The notes: generated by a model from the letters alone, not told the origin. Positions 52,089-61,393 are shown, counted from the first letter of the stretch. The stretch is 64,000 bases of DNA from Streptomyces smaragdinus (GCF_009604385.1 NZ_WEGJ01000004.1:248001-312000), one strand, 5' to 3'. Numbers and translations: made by a program.

Positions 52089-52646
52089 ATGGCCGACCAC
52101 GCAACTCACGACGCCCAGGCACGGGCCAGCCTGCAGGTCCTGGTGCGGGACATCGAGCGGGTCCGCCGGCAGGTGGATGCGCTGCGCACCCTGACCGCCC
52201 AGCTCGGCAACGTCTACCGCCCCCGGCGGACGGGACCGTCCGCGGGCTTCGTCGTCTACGGACGCGCGCCCGCGCCCACGGTCCGGCTCGCCCAGGAGCT
52301 GCGGGACAGCGTGGAGACGCTGGTCACGGCAGCGGTGGACTTCGACCGTTCGCTGGGTTTCTCCTGGGACGCGGTGGGCTCCGCCCTCGGTGTGACGAAG
52401 CAGGCGGTGCACCGCCGGTACGGCGCCCGGCGCCCGGCCGCGCCGCCCCCGGCCGAGGCGTCCCGGAGCCTGCCGGTGGTGCCCGCGGCCCGTCCCGCGC
52501 CGGGCACGGTGGGCCTGTCGGCGGGCCTGGCGCCCGTGGTGCCGCGCGAGGAGCCGGAGCCCGCCGCCGTACGGCCCGATCCGGGCGACCCCCTGCTCGC
52601 GGAGCCCGGCGGCATCCGGACGGACGCGCTGTCGGCGCACTCGTAG
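52089..52646 (+). CDS. Small helix-turn-helix-like protein of unknown function
   Basis: A 185-residue protein I cannot name. Its first 60 residues are helical and charged ([20 protein letters not shown]), then [29 protein letters not shown] reads as a helix-turn-helix at about residues 95-120, followed by a Pro/Ala-rich acidic tail. This suggests a DNA-binding protein. Homologues occur between fmt and priA in Streptomyces, so it is a conserved member of this neighbourhood. ATG 52089 follows GAGAGG. It is opposite in strand to both neighbours, and its stop is separated from the priA stop by a short hairpin. Confidence 0.72.
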   Translation: MADHATHDAQARASLQVLVRDIERVRRQVDALRTLTAQLGNVYRPRRTGPSAGFVVYGRAPAPTVRLAQELRDSVETLVTAAVDFDRSLGFSWDAVGSALGVTKQAVHRRYGARRPAAPPPAEASRSLPVVPAARPAPGTVGLSAGLAPVVPREEPEPAAVRPDPGDPLLAEPGGIRTDALSAHS

Positions 52647-52650
52647 GCCC

Positions 52651-52681
52651 GCCCGGGGTGGCCCGGGGCCGGACCCCGGGC
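52651..52681. terminator. Bidirectional terminator between the HTH gene and priA
   Basis: GCCCGGGG (52651-52658) pairs with CCCCGGGC (52674-52681), overlapping the first base of the priA stop codon region and 4 bp past the HTH-gene stop. Confidence 0.6.
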
Positions 52682-54834
52682 TACCCGATGTCCGAAGGAT
52701 CGATCCGCACCCGGACCGGCGCCGTCTCCCGCCGCACCATCCGGGCCGCCTGAGCCGCCTTGAGCGCCGCCGCCAGCGCCGCCCCCGTCCCGCGCGGGAC
52801 CCGCAGCAGCACGCGCTCCCACGGCTCGTCGCCGGCCGGGGCCGGCGCCGGATCCCCGGGGCGGCGCGGACGCCCGGCGGGCCCCGGGGCCGGCACGGGG
52901 ACGGGCCCCAGGACGTCGGTGTCCGCCGGCAGCCCGGCGCCGAGCAGGAACTCCGTCACCGCCGACCCCGGCCCCGCGACGGACGCCATCCGCGACACCG
53001 GCGGGAAGCCGAGCTCCGCCCGGTCCGCCAGCTCCCGCGCGGCGAATCCCGCGGGGTCCCACCGCACCAGCGCCTGCACGGGCCGCTGCGCCGGATCGGC
53101 GACGACCACGACGGTGCCGCCCGCCGACTGCGGCCGCACCAGCGACGCGGCGCCCAGCCAGCGCCGCAGCGCCTCCTCCCCCGCGTGCAGGTCGGGCCGG
53201 CCCAGCAGCGCCCAGCCGTCGAGCAGCAGCGCCGCGGCGTAGCCGCCGTCGGCGACGGGCTCCGCGCCGGGCGTGCAGACGACGAGCGCGGGCAGGTCCG
53301 GCACCCGGTCCAGCACGTGATCGCGCCCCGACGTGCGCACCTGGACGGCCGGGAAGGCGCGGCCCAGCTCCTCCGCCGTGCGCCGGGCGCCGATGACCTG
53401 GGCGCGCAGCCGGCTCGCGCCGCACTCGGGGCAGTGCCAGTCTGCCTCCTCCCGCGCGCACCACGCGCAGTGCGGCGGCTGCTCCGGCCCCCGGCTCTCC
53501 AGCGGTCCCGAGCAGGTCCCGCAGCGCGCGGGCGCACGGCAGCGCTCGCAGGCCAGCCGGGGCGCGTACCCCCGCCGGGGCACCTGGACGAGCACGGGGC
53601 CGGACCTCAGCCCGTCGCGTACGGCCTGCCAGGCGAGCGACGGCAGCCGCGCGGCACGGGCGGCGGCATCGCGGGCCTCCTCCGTCTCCCCGACCGTCCG
53701 GATCAGGGGCGCCGCCGCCCGCACCTGCTCGCGCGAGGCGGTGAGCGGCCGGGCCCAGCCGGTCTGCAGCAGCTGGGCGGCGTCGACGGTCACGCTGTGG
53801 CCGCCGATCAGGAACCCCGTCCGCTCGTGCGCCGCGCGCAGCAGCAGCACCTCGCGGGCGTGCGGCTGGGGCGCGTGCTGCTCGCTGTGGCTGCTGTCGC
53901 CGTCGTCCCACAGGGCGACCAGTCCGAGGTCCTGGACGGGGGCGAACACGGCCGCCCGGGTGCCGACCACGGCCCGCACCGAGCCGCGGCTGACGGCCAG
54001 CCAGCGGCGGTAGCGCTCCTCGGGGCCGGTCTCCGCCGCGAGCAGGACGTGCCGGCCGGCGCCGATCAGCGCCGTGAGCGCCTCGTCCACCCGCGCCGCC
54101 GCCCGCCCGTCCGGGACGACGATCAGGGCGCCGCGGCCGGAGGAGAGGGCGGCCGCGGCGGCGTACGCCAGCTCCTGCGGCCAGGACGGTCCCGGCAGGG
54201 CCGTCCACACGGCGCGGGGGCTGTCGCGGCGGGCCAGCGCGTGCAGGAAGCCCGGCCCCGTCTCGTACCGCCCCCAGGGCCCCGGGCCGGTCAGCGGGAG
54301 CGGCGGGGCGAAGGGGCGGGCGGGGGGCTGCTGCTCGACGCGGGCCCGGCGGGGCGGCACGGCGAGCTGGACGACGTCGGCGAGGGAGCCGGCGTAGCGG
54401 TCGGCGACGGCCCGGCACAGGTCGAGCAGCCGGGGCGTGAGCACCCGCTCCGTGGACAGCACCTGGGCGAGGGGCGCCAGCGGTCCGGCGTAGTCGCTGG
54501 CCTCGGCGCGCTCCACGATGAACCCGTCGTGCAGCTCCCCGCCCTCGCGCCGCCCCTTGACGACGCGCGCCCCGAAGCGCACCCGGACGCGGACGCCGGG
54601 CTGGGCCTCCTCGTCCATGGCGGCGGGCACGGCGTAGTCGAAGTACCGGTCGAGATGGCTGAGGCCCTTGTCGACGAGCACCCGGGCGACGGGCAGCCGC
54701 TCGGCCCGCGGCGCCCCGCGCCAGGTCCGCGGCTTGGCCCGGGGCTTCTTCGCCTCGCGCACCGTCTCGCGGATGAGGGCAAGCTGCTCACCCCCCGCGG
54801 GGGAGGCGTCGGGCTTGTCGTCGTCGCGGCTCAC
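52681..54834 (-). CDS. priA: Primosomal protein PriA, actinobacterial form without helicase motifs
   Basis: A 717-residue replication-restart protein. The N-terminal DNA-binding part (LPVARVLVDKGLSHLDRYFD, DGFIVERAEASDYAGPLAPL) and the zinc-binding cysteines (ACERCRAPARCGTCSGPLES, HCAWCAREEADWHCPECGAS) are present. The helicase core, however, has no Gly-x-Gly-Lys-Thr Walker A motif (the position reads TALPGPSWPQELAYAAAAAL) and the DEAH-type box is replaced by LVALWDDGDSSHSEQHAP, so ATP-driven unwinding is unlikely. This loss is typical of actinobacterial PriA, which may load the helicase structurally only. GTG 54834 has a weak ribosome site. A tRNA-like RNA lies 60 bp upstream. Confidence 0.92.
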   Translation of the reverse strand: MSRDDDKPDASPAGGEQLALIRETVREAKKPRAKPRTWRGAPRAERLPVARVLVDKGLSHLDRYFDYAVPAAMDEEAQPGVRVRVRFGARVVKGRREGGELHDGFIVERAEASDYAGPLAPLAQVLSTERVLTPRLLDLCRAVADRYAGSLADVVQLAVPPRRARVEQQPPARPFAPPLPLTGPGPWGRYETGPGFLHALARRDSPRAVWTALPGPSWPQELAYAAAAALSSGRGALIVVPDGRAAARVDEALTALIGAGRHVLLAAETGPEERYRRWLAVSRGSVRAVVGTRAAVFAPVQDLGLVALWDDGDSSHSEQHAPQPHAREVLLLRAAHERTGFLIGGHSVTVDAAQLLQTGWARPLTASREQVRAAAPLIRTVGETEEARDAAARAARLPSLAWQAVRDGLRSGPVLVQVPRRGYAPRLACERCRAPARCGTCSGPLESRGPEQPPHCAWCAREEADWHCPECGASRLRAQVIGARRTAEELGRAFPAVQVRTSGRDHVLDRVPDLPALVVCTPGAEPVADGGYAAALLLDGWALLGRPDLHAGEEALRRWLGAASLVRPQSAGGTVVVVADPAQRPVQALVRWDPAGFAARELADRAELGFPPVSRMASVAGPGSAVTEFLLGAGLPADTDVLGPVPVPAPGPAGRPRRPGDPAPAPAGDEPWERVLLRVPRGTGAALAAALKAAQAARMVRRETAPVRVRIDPSDIG

Positions 54835-54893
54835 GTATCCGTTGTACCGGACAGGGGTGACAGACCGCGGCCCGGGCGTCCGAGATCAACAAC

Positions 54894-55012
54894 GGTGGCG
54901 GTACGGGTGCCATCTGCGTCTGCCAGTTTCGCCACGACCGGCCCCCGGGGGGACCGACGGCGGGACTCGAACCCGCAAGAACTTTTCTGTTCGGAAGGAA
55001 GTAACCGTCACC
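54894..55012 (-). ncRNA. Circularly permuted tRNA(Leu)-like RNA between metK and priA
   Basis: Read on the minus strand, tRNA parts appear in rotated order: anticodon 3' strand CCTTC (54998-54994), a long variable arm GAAC-AGAAAA-GTTC (54992-54979), a perfect T-arm GCGGG-TTCGAGT-CCCGC (54976-54960), a hairpin that joins the two acceptor strands through a CCCG loop (54959-54935), the Leu-type D region TGGCGAAACTGGCAGACGC (54934-54916), and anticodon 5' strand GATGG (54914-54910). The outer ends (55012-55001 with 54904-54894) pair over about 10 bp with an A-C mismatch and one bulge, extending the anticodon stem. No CCA is encoded. It may be a permuted tRNA, a decoy or a leader element of priA. 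Confidence 0.6.
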
Positions 55013-55015
55013 TTC

Positions 55016-55068
55016 GCACCGGACGCCCCGGCGCCCCCACAGAGTAGGGGCGCCGGGGCGTCCGGTGC
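55016..55068. terminator. Very strong hairpin after metK
   Basis: A perfect 22-bp stem (55016-55037 with 55047-55068) and 9-nt loop, 19 bp past the metK stop. There is no T-run on the metK side, and the tRNA-like RNA begins 3 bp beyond it, so it may insulate or process that RNA as well as terminate metK. Confidence 0.75.
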
Positions 55069-55087
55069 AGCCGTATTACCGGGGGAC

Positions 55088-56296
55088 CTACAGCCCCGTC
55101 GCCTTGCGCAGCGCCTCGACGCGGTCCGTGCGCTCCCAGGTGAAGTCGGGGAGCTCGCGGCCGAAGTGCCCGTAGGCGGCCGTCTCGGAGTAGATCGGGC
55201 GCAGCAGGTCCAGGTCCCGGATGATCGCGGCCGGACGCAGGTCGAAGACCTGGCCGATGGCCTGCTCGATCTTCTCGGTGTCGATCGTGGCCGTGCCGAA
55301 GGTCTCGACGAACAGACCCACCGGCTCCGCCTTGCCGATCGCGTACGCGACCTGCACCTCGCAGCGCGCCGCCAGGCCCGCCGCGACGACGTTCTTGGCG
55401 ACCCAGCGCATCGCGTACGCGGCCGAGCGGTCGACCTTCGACGGGTCCTTGCCGGAGAAGGCGCCGCCGCCGTGCCGGGCCATGCCGCCGTAGGTGTCGA
55501 TGATGATCTTGCGGCCGGTCAGCCCGGCGTCGCCCATGGGGCCGCCGATCTCGAACCGTCCGGTGGGGTTGACCAGCAGCCGGTAGCCCTCGGTGTCGAG
55601 CTTGATGCCGTCCTCGAGGAGGCTCGCCAGCACCGGCTCCACGACGAACTCGCGGATGTCGGGGGCGAGCAGCGAGTCCAGGTCGATGTCGGAGGCGTGC
55701 TGCGAGGAGACGACCACCGTGTCCAGACGGACGGCCTTGTCGCCGTTGTACTCGATGGTGACCTGCGTCTTGCCGTCGGGGCGCAGGTAGGGGATGGTGC
55801 CGTTCTTGCGGACCTCGGTCAGCCGCTTGGACAGCCGGTGCGCCAGATGGATCGGCAGCGGCATCAGCTCGGGCGTCTCGTCGCAGGCGTAGCCGAACAT
55901 CAGGCCCTGGTCGCCGGCGCCCTGCCTGTCGAGCTCGTCCTCGTCGCCCTCGACCCGGTTCTCGTACGCGGCGTCGACGCCCTGCGCGATGTCCGGGGAC
56001 TGCGAGCCGATGGACACCGAGACACCGCAGGAGGCGCCGTCGAAGCCCTTCTTCGAGGAGTCGTAGCCGATCTCGAGGATCTTGTTGCGCACGAGGGTGG
56101 CGATGTCCGCGTACCCCGAGGTCGTCACCTCACCGGCGACATGCACCTGGCCGGTGGTGATGAGCGTCTCGACGGCCACCCGGGAGGTGGGGTCGTCCTT
56201 GAGAAGCGCATCGAGGATCGCGTCGCTGATCTGGTCAGCGATCTTGTCGGGGTGACCTTCGGTCACGGACTCCGAGGTGAAAAGACGACGGGACAC
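55088..56296 (-). CDS. metK: S-adenosylmethionine synthetase
   Basis: A 402-residue enzyme making SAM from methionine and ATP; in Streptomyces its level also influences sporulation and antibiotic production. Signatures: [60 protein letters not shown] and [20 protein letters not shown] carry the ATP, methionine and Mg/K sites. GTG 56296 follows AGGGAG. It lies downstream of coaBC with a 240-bp gap holding its own promoter candidate, and ends in an unusually strong hairpin. Confidence 0.98.
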   Translation of the reverse strand: MSRRLFTSESVTEGHPDKIADQISDAILDALLKDDPTSRVAVETLITTGQVHVAGEVTTSGYADIATLVRNKILEIGYDSSKKGFDGASCGVSVSIGSQSPDIAQGVDAAYENRVEGDEDELDRQGAGDQGLMFGYACDETPELMPLPIHLAHRLSKRLTEVRKNGTIPYLRPDGKTQVTIEYNGDKAVRLDTVVVSSQHASDIDLDSLLAPDIREFVVEPVLASLLEDGIKLDTEGYRLLVNPTGRFEIGGPMGDAGLTGRKIIIDTYGGMARHGGGAFSGKDPSKVDRSAAYAMRWVAKNVVAAGLAARCEVQVAYAIGKAEPVGLFVETFGTATIDTEKIEQAIGQVFDLRPAAIIRDLDLLRPIYSETAAYGHFGRELPDFTWERTDRVEALRKATGL

Positions 56297-56387
56297 ATCG
56301 CTCCCTGGGTTGCAGCGGCTGCTGGCTCATACAAGTCGGACGGCGGTCCCGGCGCCGGCGGGGCGGGCGCTGGTCGGTCCGGCCTGA

Positions 56388-56418
56388 AGTTTATCGGGCG
56401 GGTTCGGGGTGCGGGCAA
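56388..56418 (-). promoter_or_regulatory. Candidate promoter of metK
   Basis: TTGCCC (56418-56413) and TAAACT (56393-56388) on the minus strand, spacing 19 bp, about 90 bp upstream of the metK start. The -10 is good, the spacing slightly long. Confidence 0.45.
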
Positions 56419-56536
56419 CCCGTCTCGCTCTTTGGGCTGTCTTCGACCGGGGAAGCCGGTGATCCACCGGTTTCGTACGGTATCGACCTCACGGAGTGTC
56501 GCACATTCCCGGCCACCGGCGAAGCCGCCGCGAGGT

Positions 56537-57745
56537 TCAGGTCAGCCGCTCGGCGACGAGGTCCCAGACGGTGTCGGCGAGGGCTTCCTTCGGCCCGTAC
56601 GGCACGGGGTGCTCGGAGCCGTCGGCGGACAGCACCACGGCCTCGTTCTCCTCGGAGCCGAAGGCCTTGGTGTCCCCCACCTCGTTGACGACGAGCAGGT
56701 CACAGCCCTTGCGGGCGAGCTTCTTGCGGCCGTTGGCCAGCACGTCGTCGGTCTCGGCGGCGAAGCCCACGACGAGCTGTCCGGCCTTCGGACGGGTGGC
56801 GGAGAGCTCGGCGAGGATGTCCGGGTTACGGACCAGGGCGACCGGCTCCGGGTCCCGGCCGTCCACCTTCTTGATCTTGCCGGAGGCGTAGACGGCAGGC
56901 CGGAAATCGGCCACGGCGGCGGCCATCACGACGGCGTCCGCGTCCGCGGCGGCCGCCAGAACGGCCTCCCGGAGCTGGACGGCGGTCTGTACGTGGACCA
57001 TGTCGGCCCCCGCGACGTCGGGCAGCCCGGCGTTGGCGGCGATCAGCGTGACCCGCGCGCCGCGCGCGACGGCGGTCCGGGCGAGGGCGTAGCCCTGCTT
57101 GCCGGAGGAGCGGTTGCCCAGATAGCGCACGGGGTCCAGCGGCTCGCGCGTACCCCCGGCGCTGACGACCAGCCGGAGCCCGGCGAGGTCGGGCCCGACC
57201 CCGGCCACGCCGCGGGCGAGGACCCGGCGGCAGATCTCGAAGATCTCCCCGGGGTCGGGCAGCCGGCCCTTGCCGGTGTCGACGCCGGTGAGGCGGCCGA
57301 CGGCCGGCTCGATCACGACGGCGCCGCGTTCGCGCAGCGTGGCCACGTTGGCCCGGGTCGCCGGGTTCTCCCACATCTCGGTGTGCATCGCCGGGGCGAA
57401 GACGACGGGGCAGCGGGCGGTGAGGAGGGTGTTGGTCAGCAGGTCGTCCGCGAGGCCGTGGGCGGCGCGGGCGAGGGTGTCGGCGGTCGCCGGGGCGACG
57501 ACGACGAGGTCGGCCTCCTGGCCGATGCGTACGTGGGGCACCTCGTGGACGTCCGACCAGACGTCGGTCGCGGCGGGCCGGCCGGAGAGCGCGGACCAGG
57601 TGGCCTCGCCGACGAAGTTCAGCGCGGAGGCGGTGGGGACGACGCGGACACGGTGCCCGGACTCCGTGAAGCGCCTCAGCAGCTCGCAGGCCTTGTACGC
57701 CGCGATACCGCCGCTGACGCCCAGCACGATCCTCGGTCCCGTCAT
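56537..57745 (-). CDS. coaBC: Bifunctional phosphopantothenoylcysteine synthetase/decarboxylase
   Basis: A 402-residue fusion for two steps of coenzyme A synthesis. Residues about 1-180 are the FMN decarboxylase CoaC (IVLGVSGGIAAYKACELLRR, catalytic His in SDVHEVPHVRIGQ, LTARCPVVFAPAMHTEMWEN with the substrate-binding PAMxxxMW). The rest is the CTP-dependent ligase CoaB (VVSAGGTREPLDPVRYLGNR with SSGKQGYALA, VMAAAVADFRPA). ATG 57745 follows GGGGAGG at 6-7 bp. It lies downstream of rpoZ by 157 bp, the usual actinobacterial order gmk-rpoZ-coaBC-metK. Confidence 0.96.
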   Translation of the reverse strand: MTGPRIVLGVSGGIAAYKACELLRRFTESGHRVRVVPTASALNFVGEATWSALSGRPAATDVWSDVHEVPHVRIGQEADLVVVAPATADTLARAAHGLADDLLTNTLLTARCPVVFAPAMHTEMWENPATRANVATLRERGAVVIEPAVGRLTGVDTGKGRLPDPGEIFEICRRVLARGVAGVGPDLAGLRLVVSAGGTREPLDPVRYLGNRSSGKQGYALARTAVARGARVTLIAANAGLPDVAGADMVHVQTAVQLREAVLAAAADADAVVMAAAVADFRPAVYASGKIKKVDGRDPEPVALVRNPDILAELSATRPKAGQLVVGFAAETDDVLANGRKKLARKGCDLLVVNEVGDTKAFGSEENEAVVLSADGSEHPVPYGPKEALADTVWDLVAERLT

Positions 57746-57902
57746 CGGGTGCCTCCCCGTTCGCTCGCCGTCACTCCCCCATCTCACACCACCGGGTCCG
57801 GGGACGCTCCCGCGGGGTACACGAAAGCGCCGGTCCCGGGGCTGCCGCGGAACGGGATCGTCTCCCGTCCGCGACCGCCCGGAACCGGCGCCGGTGCGGT
57901 GC

Positions 57903-58175
57903 TCAGGCCGCCGGGGTGTCCGTGGACTCCGAGGTCAGCAGGCCCGCGTTGATCTCACGCAGGGCGATCGACAGCGGCTTCTCGTGGACGTGCGTGTCGA
58001 CGAGCGGGCCCACGTACTCCAGCAGGCCCTCGCCCAGCTGCGAGTAGTACGCGTTGATCTGCCGCGCGCGCTTGGCCGCGTAGATCACCAGGCTGTACTT
58101 CGAGTCCGTGGCCTCGAGCAGCTCGTCGATCGGCGGGTTGATGATGCCCTCGGGCGCGGTCATGGGAGAGGACAA
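57903..58175 (-). CDS. rpoZ: RNA polymerase omega subunit
   Basis: A 90-residue subunit assisting assembly of the beta' subunit. The core ([55 protein letters not shown]) is nearly the same as I know from S. coelicolor. TTG 58175 is chosen over ATG 58163 because AAGG lies 8 bp upstream, no ribosome site precedes the ATG, and the known protein also opens with four extra residues (MSS-). It lies 35 bp after gmk and is presumably cotranscribed with it. Confidence 0.95.
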   Translation of the reverse strand: MSSPMTAPEGIINPPIDELLEATDSKYSLVIYAAKRARQINAYYSQLGEGLLEYVGPLVDTHVHEKPLSIALREINAGLLTSESTDTPAA

Positions 58176-58210
58176 CTCTCAGGCCTTCCGCTCAAAAGAA
58201 AGAAAACGAT

Positions 58211-58768
58211 CTATGAAACCTTCATCAAGGCTAGCAGCTCGCGCGCCACATCCTCGACGGAGGTATTGACAAGCGTCGTATCGAACTCCGACTCGGCGGC
58301 CAGCTCGACCCGCGCGGCCGCCAGCCGCCGCTCGATCACGTCCGCCGCCTCGGTGCCCCGCCCGGTCAGCCGCCGGACGAGTTCGTCCCAGCTCGGCGGG
58401 GCGAGGAAGACCAGCTGGGCGTCCGCCATGGACTCGCGGACCAGCCGCGCGCCCTGCAGATCGATCTCCAGCAGCACCGGCTCCCCGGCCTCCAGCCGCT
58501 CCTGCACGGCCCCGCGCGGGGTGCCGTAGCGGTTGCCGGCGAATTCGGCCCACTCGAGCAGCTCACCGTTGGCGATGAGTTTGTCGAATTCGTCGTCGGA
58601 GACGAAGAAGTAGTGGACCCCGTCGCGTTCCCCGGGCCGCGGCCTGCGGGTGGTGGCCGAGACGGAGAGCCATACCTCGGGGTGGACGGTGCGCATATGG
58701 GCGACGACCGTGCTCTTGCCGACCCCGGAGGGGCCGGAGAGCACGGTCAGCCGCGGACGTTCTGTCAT
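58211..58768 (-). CDS. gmk: Guanylate kinase
   Basis: A 185-residue enzyme phosphorylating GMP to GDP. The P-loop [20 protein letters not shown], the GMP-binding [20 protein letters not shown] and the lid region [19 protein letters not shown] with RRLTGRGTE are complete. ATG 58768 is a clean start. It lies 37 bp after the sIHF gene on the same strand and 35 bp before rpoZ, so sIHF-gmk-rpoZ is probably one unit. The guaB1 product in the same window works on the same purine pool. Confidence 0.97.
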   Translation of the reverse strand: MTERPRLTVLSGPSGVGKSTVVAHMRTVHPEVWLSVSATTRRPRPGERDGVHYFFVSDDEFDKLIANGELLEWAEFAGNRYGTPRGAVQERLEAGEPVLLEIDLQGARLVRESMADAQLVFLAPPSWDELVRRLTGRGTEAADVIERRLAAARVELAAESEFDTTLVNTSVEDVARELLALMKVS

Positions 58769-58805
58769 GCAGCGATTATCCAGGTTCCCGGGAGTGCCGG
58801 GAACG

Positions 58806-59129
58806 TCAGGAGGTGGCGCCGCCGAACTCGCGCTCCAGCGATGCGATCTGGTTGGAGCCCAGACCGCGCACGCGACGGCTCTCGGAGATACCGAGCCGCT
58901 CCATGATCTGCTTGGCGCGGACCTTGCCCACGCCGGGGAGGGACTCGAGCAGGGCCGAGACCTTCATCTTGCCGATGACATCGTTCTCCTGGCCCTGCTT
59001 GATGACCTCGTGCAGGGAAGCGCCGGAGTGCTTGAGCCGATTCTTGACCTCGGCGCGCTCCCGGCGAGCCGCTGCGGCCTTCTCGAGCGCGGCTGCGCGC
59101 TGTTCAGGGGTAAGGGGCGGAAGAGCCAC
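58806..59129 (-). CDS. sihF: Actinobacterial integration host factor sIHF
   Basis: A 107-residue nucleoid-associated protein of the mIHF/sIHF type, which binds DNA without sequence preference, affects topology, sporulation and antibiotic production. A long N-terminal helix ([20 protein letters not shown]) precedes the H2TH-like DNA-binding part ([40 protein letters not shown]). GTG 59129 gives exactly the known length and follows GAGGTGA by 8 bp; the longer reading to 59180 is rejected. The 205 bp upstream are AT-rich and hold its promoter. Confidence 0.97.
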   Translation of the reverse strand: MALPPLTPEQRAAALEKAAAARRERAEVKNRLKHSGASLHEVIKQGQENDVIGKMKVSALLESLPGVGKVRAKQIMERLGISESRRVRGLGSNQIASLEREFGGATS

Positions 59130-59334
59130 GCCTACGTCACCTCGGATGTTGAACTTGTCGGATATGGGCTGGTGGTGCATGTCGTGCCCGGCTCCCTCGC
59201 ACCTGCGGGGGAACCGATAACGCGCAGGTACACGCGCTATGCCAGTGGAGACTAGCGGCCGAGTTCCCCTCAGTCAGCGAGAACAGTCGAAAAGTCCTGG
59301 TCAGACTGAACTTGCTCGAGAATTCATACGGTTA

Positions 59335-60174
59335 TCAACCATTTTGTCCGATTACGATGCGTACATCATCGGCCAGCTGTACGGCCGCGTTCCGTAGCGC
59401 CGCGACGTCCGGACCGTGCTTCAGCACACTCCGGCTGGCGCTCGGGACCACGTTGCCCAGCGCCGCGCCGAAGACCGCCGGGAGATCGGCCGGGGTCGCC
59501 CCCTGGGCGCCGATACCGGGGGCGAGGAGGGGTCCGCCCACCGCCAGATCCGCGCCGGCGTCCGTGAGGGTGGCGCCGACGACCGCGCCGACGGAACCCA
59601 GCGGCTCGGCGCCCCGGTTCTCGGCGGCGATGTGCTCCAGCATCGCCTGGCCCACCGTCCGCCCGTCCGCGACGGCGGCGCGCTGCACCTCGACGCCCTC
59701 CGGGTTGGAGGTCAGGGTGACGACGAAGACGCCCGTACCGCTCACGTGGGCGGCGTCCAGCGCCGGGCGCAGGGACTCGAAGCCGAGGTAGGGGGTGACG
59801 GTCAGGGCGTCGGAGAACAGCGGGGAGTCCTTGTCGAGGAACGCCGAGGCGTAGCCCGCCATCGTGGAGCCGATGTCGCCGCGCTTGGCGTCCATCAGCA
59901 CCAGCGCGCCCGCCTCCCGGGCGGCCTGGACGGTCTTCTCCAGCACGGCGACGCCGCGCGACCCGAAGCGCTCGAAGAACGCCGACTGGGGCTTGAGCAC
60001 AGCCACCCGGTCGGCGAGCGCCTCGACGACCGTCAGCGCGAACCGCTCCAGGCCCGGGACGTCGTCGTTCAGGCCCCAGGAGGCGAGCAGCGAGGCATGC
60101 GGATCGATGCCCACGCACAGCGGGCCGCGGGTGTCCATGGCGGCCCTGAGCCGCGTTCCGAAGGTCTCCGTCAT
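59335..60174 (-). CDS. pyrF: Orotidine 5'-phosphate decarboxylase
   Basis: A 279-residue TIM-barrel enzyme for the last step of UMP synthesis. The active-site motif [20 protein letters not shown] carries the Asp-Lys-Asp network, and [20 protein letters not shown] is the family opening for the longer type 2 form found in Actinobacteria. The C-terminal phosphate-binding region is [23 protein letters not shown] 60174 overlaps the pyrD stop by 4 bp (ATGA). It is the last gene of the carB-pyrD-pyrF block, although a terminator lies between carB and pyrD. Confidence 0.97.
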   Translation of the reverse strand: MTETFGTRLRAAMDTRGPLCVGIDPHASLLASWGLNDDVPGLERFALTVVEALADRVAVLKPQSAFFERFGSRGVAVLEKTVQAAREAGALVLMDAKRGDIGSTMAGYASAFLDKDSPLFSDALTVTPYLGFESLRPALDAAHVSGTGVFVVTLTSNPEGVEVQRAAVADGRTVGQAMLEHIAAENRGAEPLGSVGAVVGATLTDAGADLAVGGPLLAPGIGAQGATPADLPAVFGAALGNVVPSASRSVLKHGPDVAALRNAAVQLADDVRIVIGQNG

Positions 60175-61298
60175 GAGGTGTGTGCCTTCCTGGTGTCGGC
60201 GCCGACGGCGTCGGCGAGCGTGGCGTACGGGGAGGCGGCCAGCAGCCGGTCCAGCCCGTGGTGGATCCTGCGGGGCCACAGCGGGCCCTCGTAGACGAAC
60301 GCGCTGTAGCCCTGGACGAGGGTGGCGCCGGCCAGAACGCGCTCCCAGGCGTCCTCGGCGGTCTCGATGCCGCCGACGCCGACCAGGGTGATCCGGTCGC
60401 CGACGCGGGCGTACAGCCGCCGCAGGACTTGGAGCGAGCGTTCCTTCAGGGGCGCGCCGGACAGTCCGCCGGCGCCCAGGGAGGCGACGTGCGCGGGGTC
60501 GGTGCGCAGGCCGTCGCGGGAGACGGTGGTGTTGGTGGCGATGACGCCGTCGAGGCCGAGCTCGAGGGCCAGGTCGGCGACGGCGTCGATGTCCTCGTCG
60601 GCGAGGTCGGGGGCGATCTTCACGAGCAGCGGTACCCGGGCGGTCGTCGTACGGTCGGCGGCCTCGCGTACGGCGGTCAGCAGCGGCCGCAGCACCTCGA
60701 CCGCCTGGAGGTTGCGCAGGCCGGGGGTGTTCGGGGAGGAGACGTTGACGACGAGGTAGTCCGCGTACGCGGCGAGGCGTTCGGTGGACGTCACGTAGTC
60801 GGCGGTGGCCTCCGCCTCGGGGACGGTCTTCGTCTTGCCGATGTTGACGCCGACCACGGTGTCCGGGCGGTACGGGCGGCGCTGTCCGTGGCGGCGGCGG
60901 GCGAGGCGGGCGGCGACGGCCGCGGAGCCGTCGTTGTTGAAGCCCATGCGGTTGACGAGCGCGCGGTCCCCGGTGAGCCGGAAGAGGCGGGTCTTCTCGT
61001 TGCCGGGCTGGGCCCGAGCGGTGACGGTGCCGATCTCGACGAAGTCGAACCCGAGCATCGCCAGGCCGTCGATGCCGACGGCGTTCTTGTCGAAGCCGGC
61101 CGCGAGGCCGAAGGGGCCGGGCAGGTCCAGGCCGAGGGCCCTGACCCGCAGCCGCGGGTACGCGGGGGCCGCGACGGCCCGTACGCCGCCGCGGGCGCCG
61201 GGGACGGCGGCGGCGGCGCGGATGGTGTCGAAGGCGAGGTGGTGGGCCCTCTCGGGGTCCATCCGCCGGAAGACGGTCTTGAAGAGCAGGGGATACAT
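60171..61298 (-). CDS. pyrD: Dihydroorotate dehydrogenase (quinone), class 2
   Basis: A 375-residue FMN enzyme oxidising dihydroorotate to orotate with a membrane quinone. The N-terminal amphipathic segment [20 protein letters not shown] is the quinone-channel part that marks class 2. FMN/substrate motifs are [57 protein letters not shown] (catalytic Ser) and [16 protein letters not shown] 61298 has AAAGG 8 bp upstream. The overlap with pyrF couples the two, and a perfect hairpin lies between it and carB. Confidence 0.97.
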   Translation of the reverse strand: MYPLLFKTVFRRMDPERAHHLAFDTIRAAAAVPGARGGVRAVAAPAYPRLRVRALGLDLPGPFGLAAGFDKNAVGIDGLAMLGFDFVEIGTVTARAQPGNEKTRLFRLTGDRALVNRMGFNNDGSAAVAARLARRRHGQRRPYRPDTVVGVNIGKTKTVPEAEATADYVTSTERLAAYADYLVVNVSSPNTPGLRNLQAVEVLRPLLTAVREAADRTTTARVPLLVKIAPDLADEDIDAVADLALELGLDGVIATNTTVSRDGLRTDPAHVASLGAGGLSGAPLKERSLQVLRRLYARVGDRITLVGVGGIETAEDAWERVLAGATLVQGYSAFVYEGPLWPRRIHHGLDRLLAASPYATLADAVGADTRKAHTS

Positions 61299-61350
61299 GG
61301 GAGGGGCCTTTGCTGGTGGGCCCGCCGGTCCCCGGGGGGCCTCCTGTGAC

Positions 61351-61383
61351 GAGCCCCGCCGGTCGGGGTGACCGGCGGGGCTC
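61351..61383. terminator. Hairpin between carB and pyrD
   Basis: GAGCCCCGCCGGTC (61351-61364) pairs perfectly with GACCGGCGGGGCTC (61370-61383), loop 5 nt, 11 bp past the carB stop. It implies termination or attenuation before pyrD-pyrF. Confidence 0.8.
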
Positions 61384-61393
61384 CGATTCGCTG

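Noticed and set aside
54890..54980. An ordinary tRNA gene in the metK-priA gap
   Set aside because: T-arm and D-arm are both clear, but in the wrong order for a standard tRNA on either strand; no CCA-ending acceptor or complete anticodon arm in linear order.
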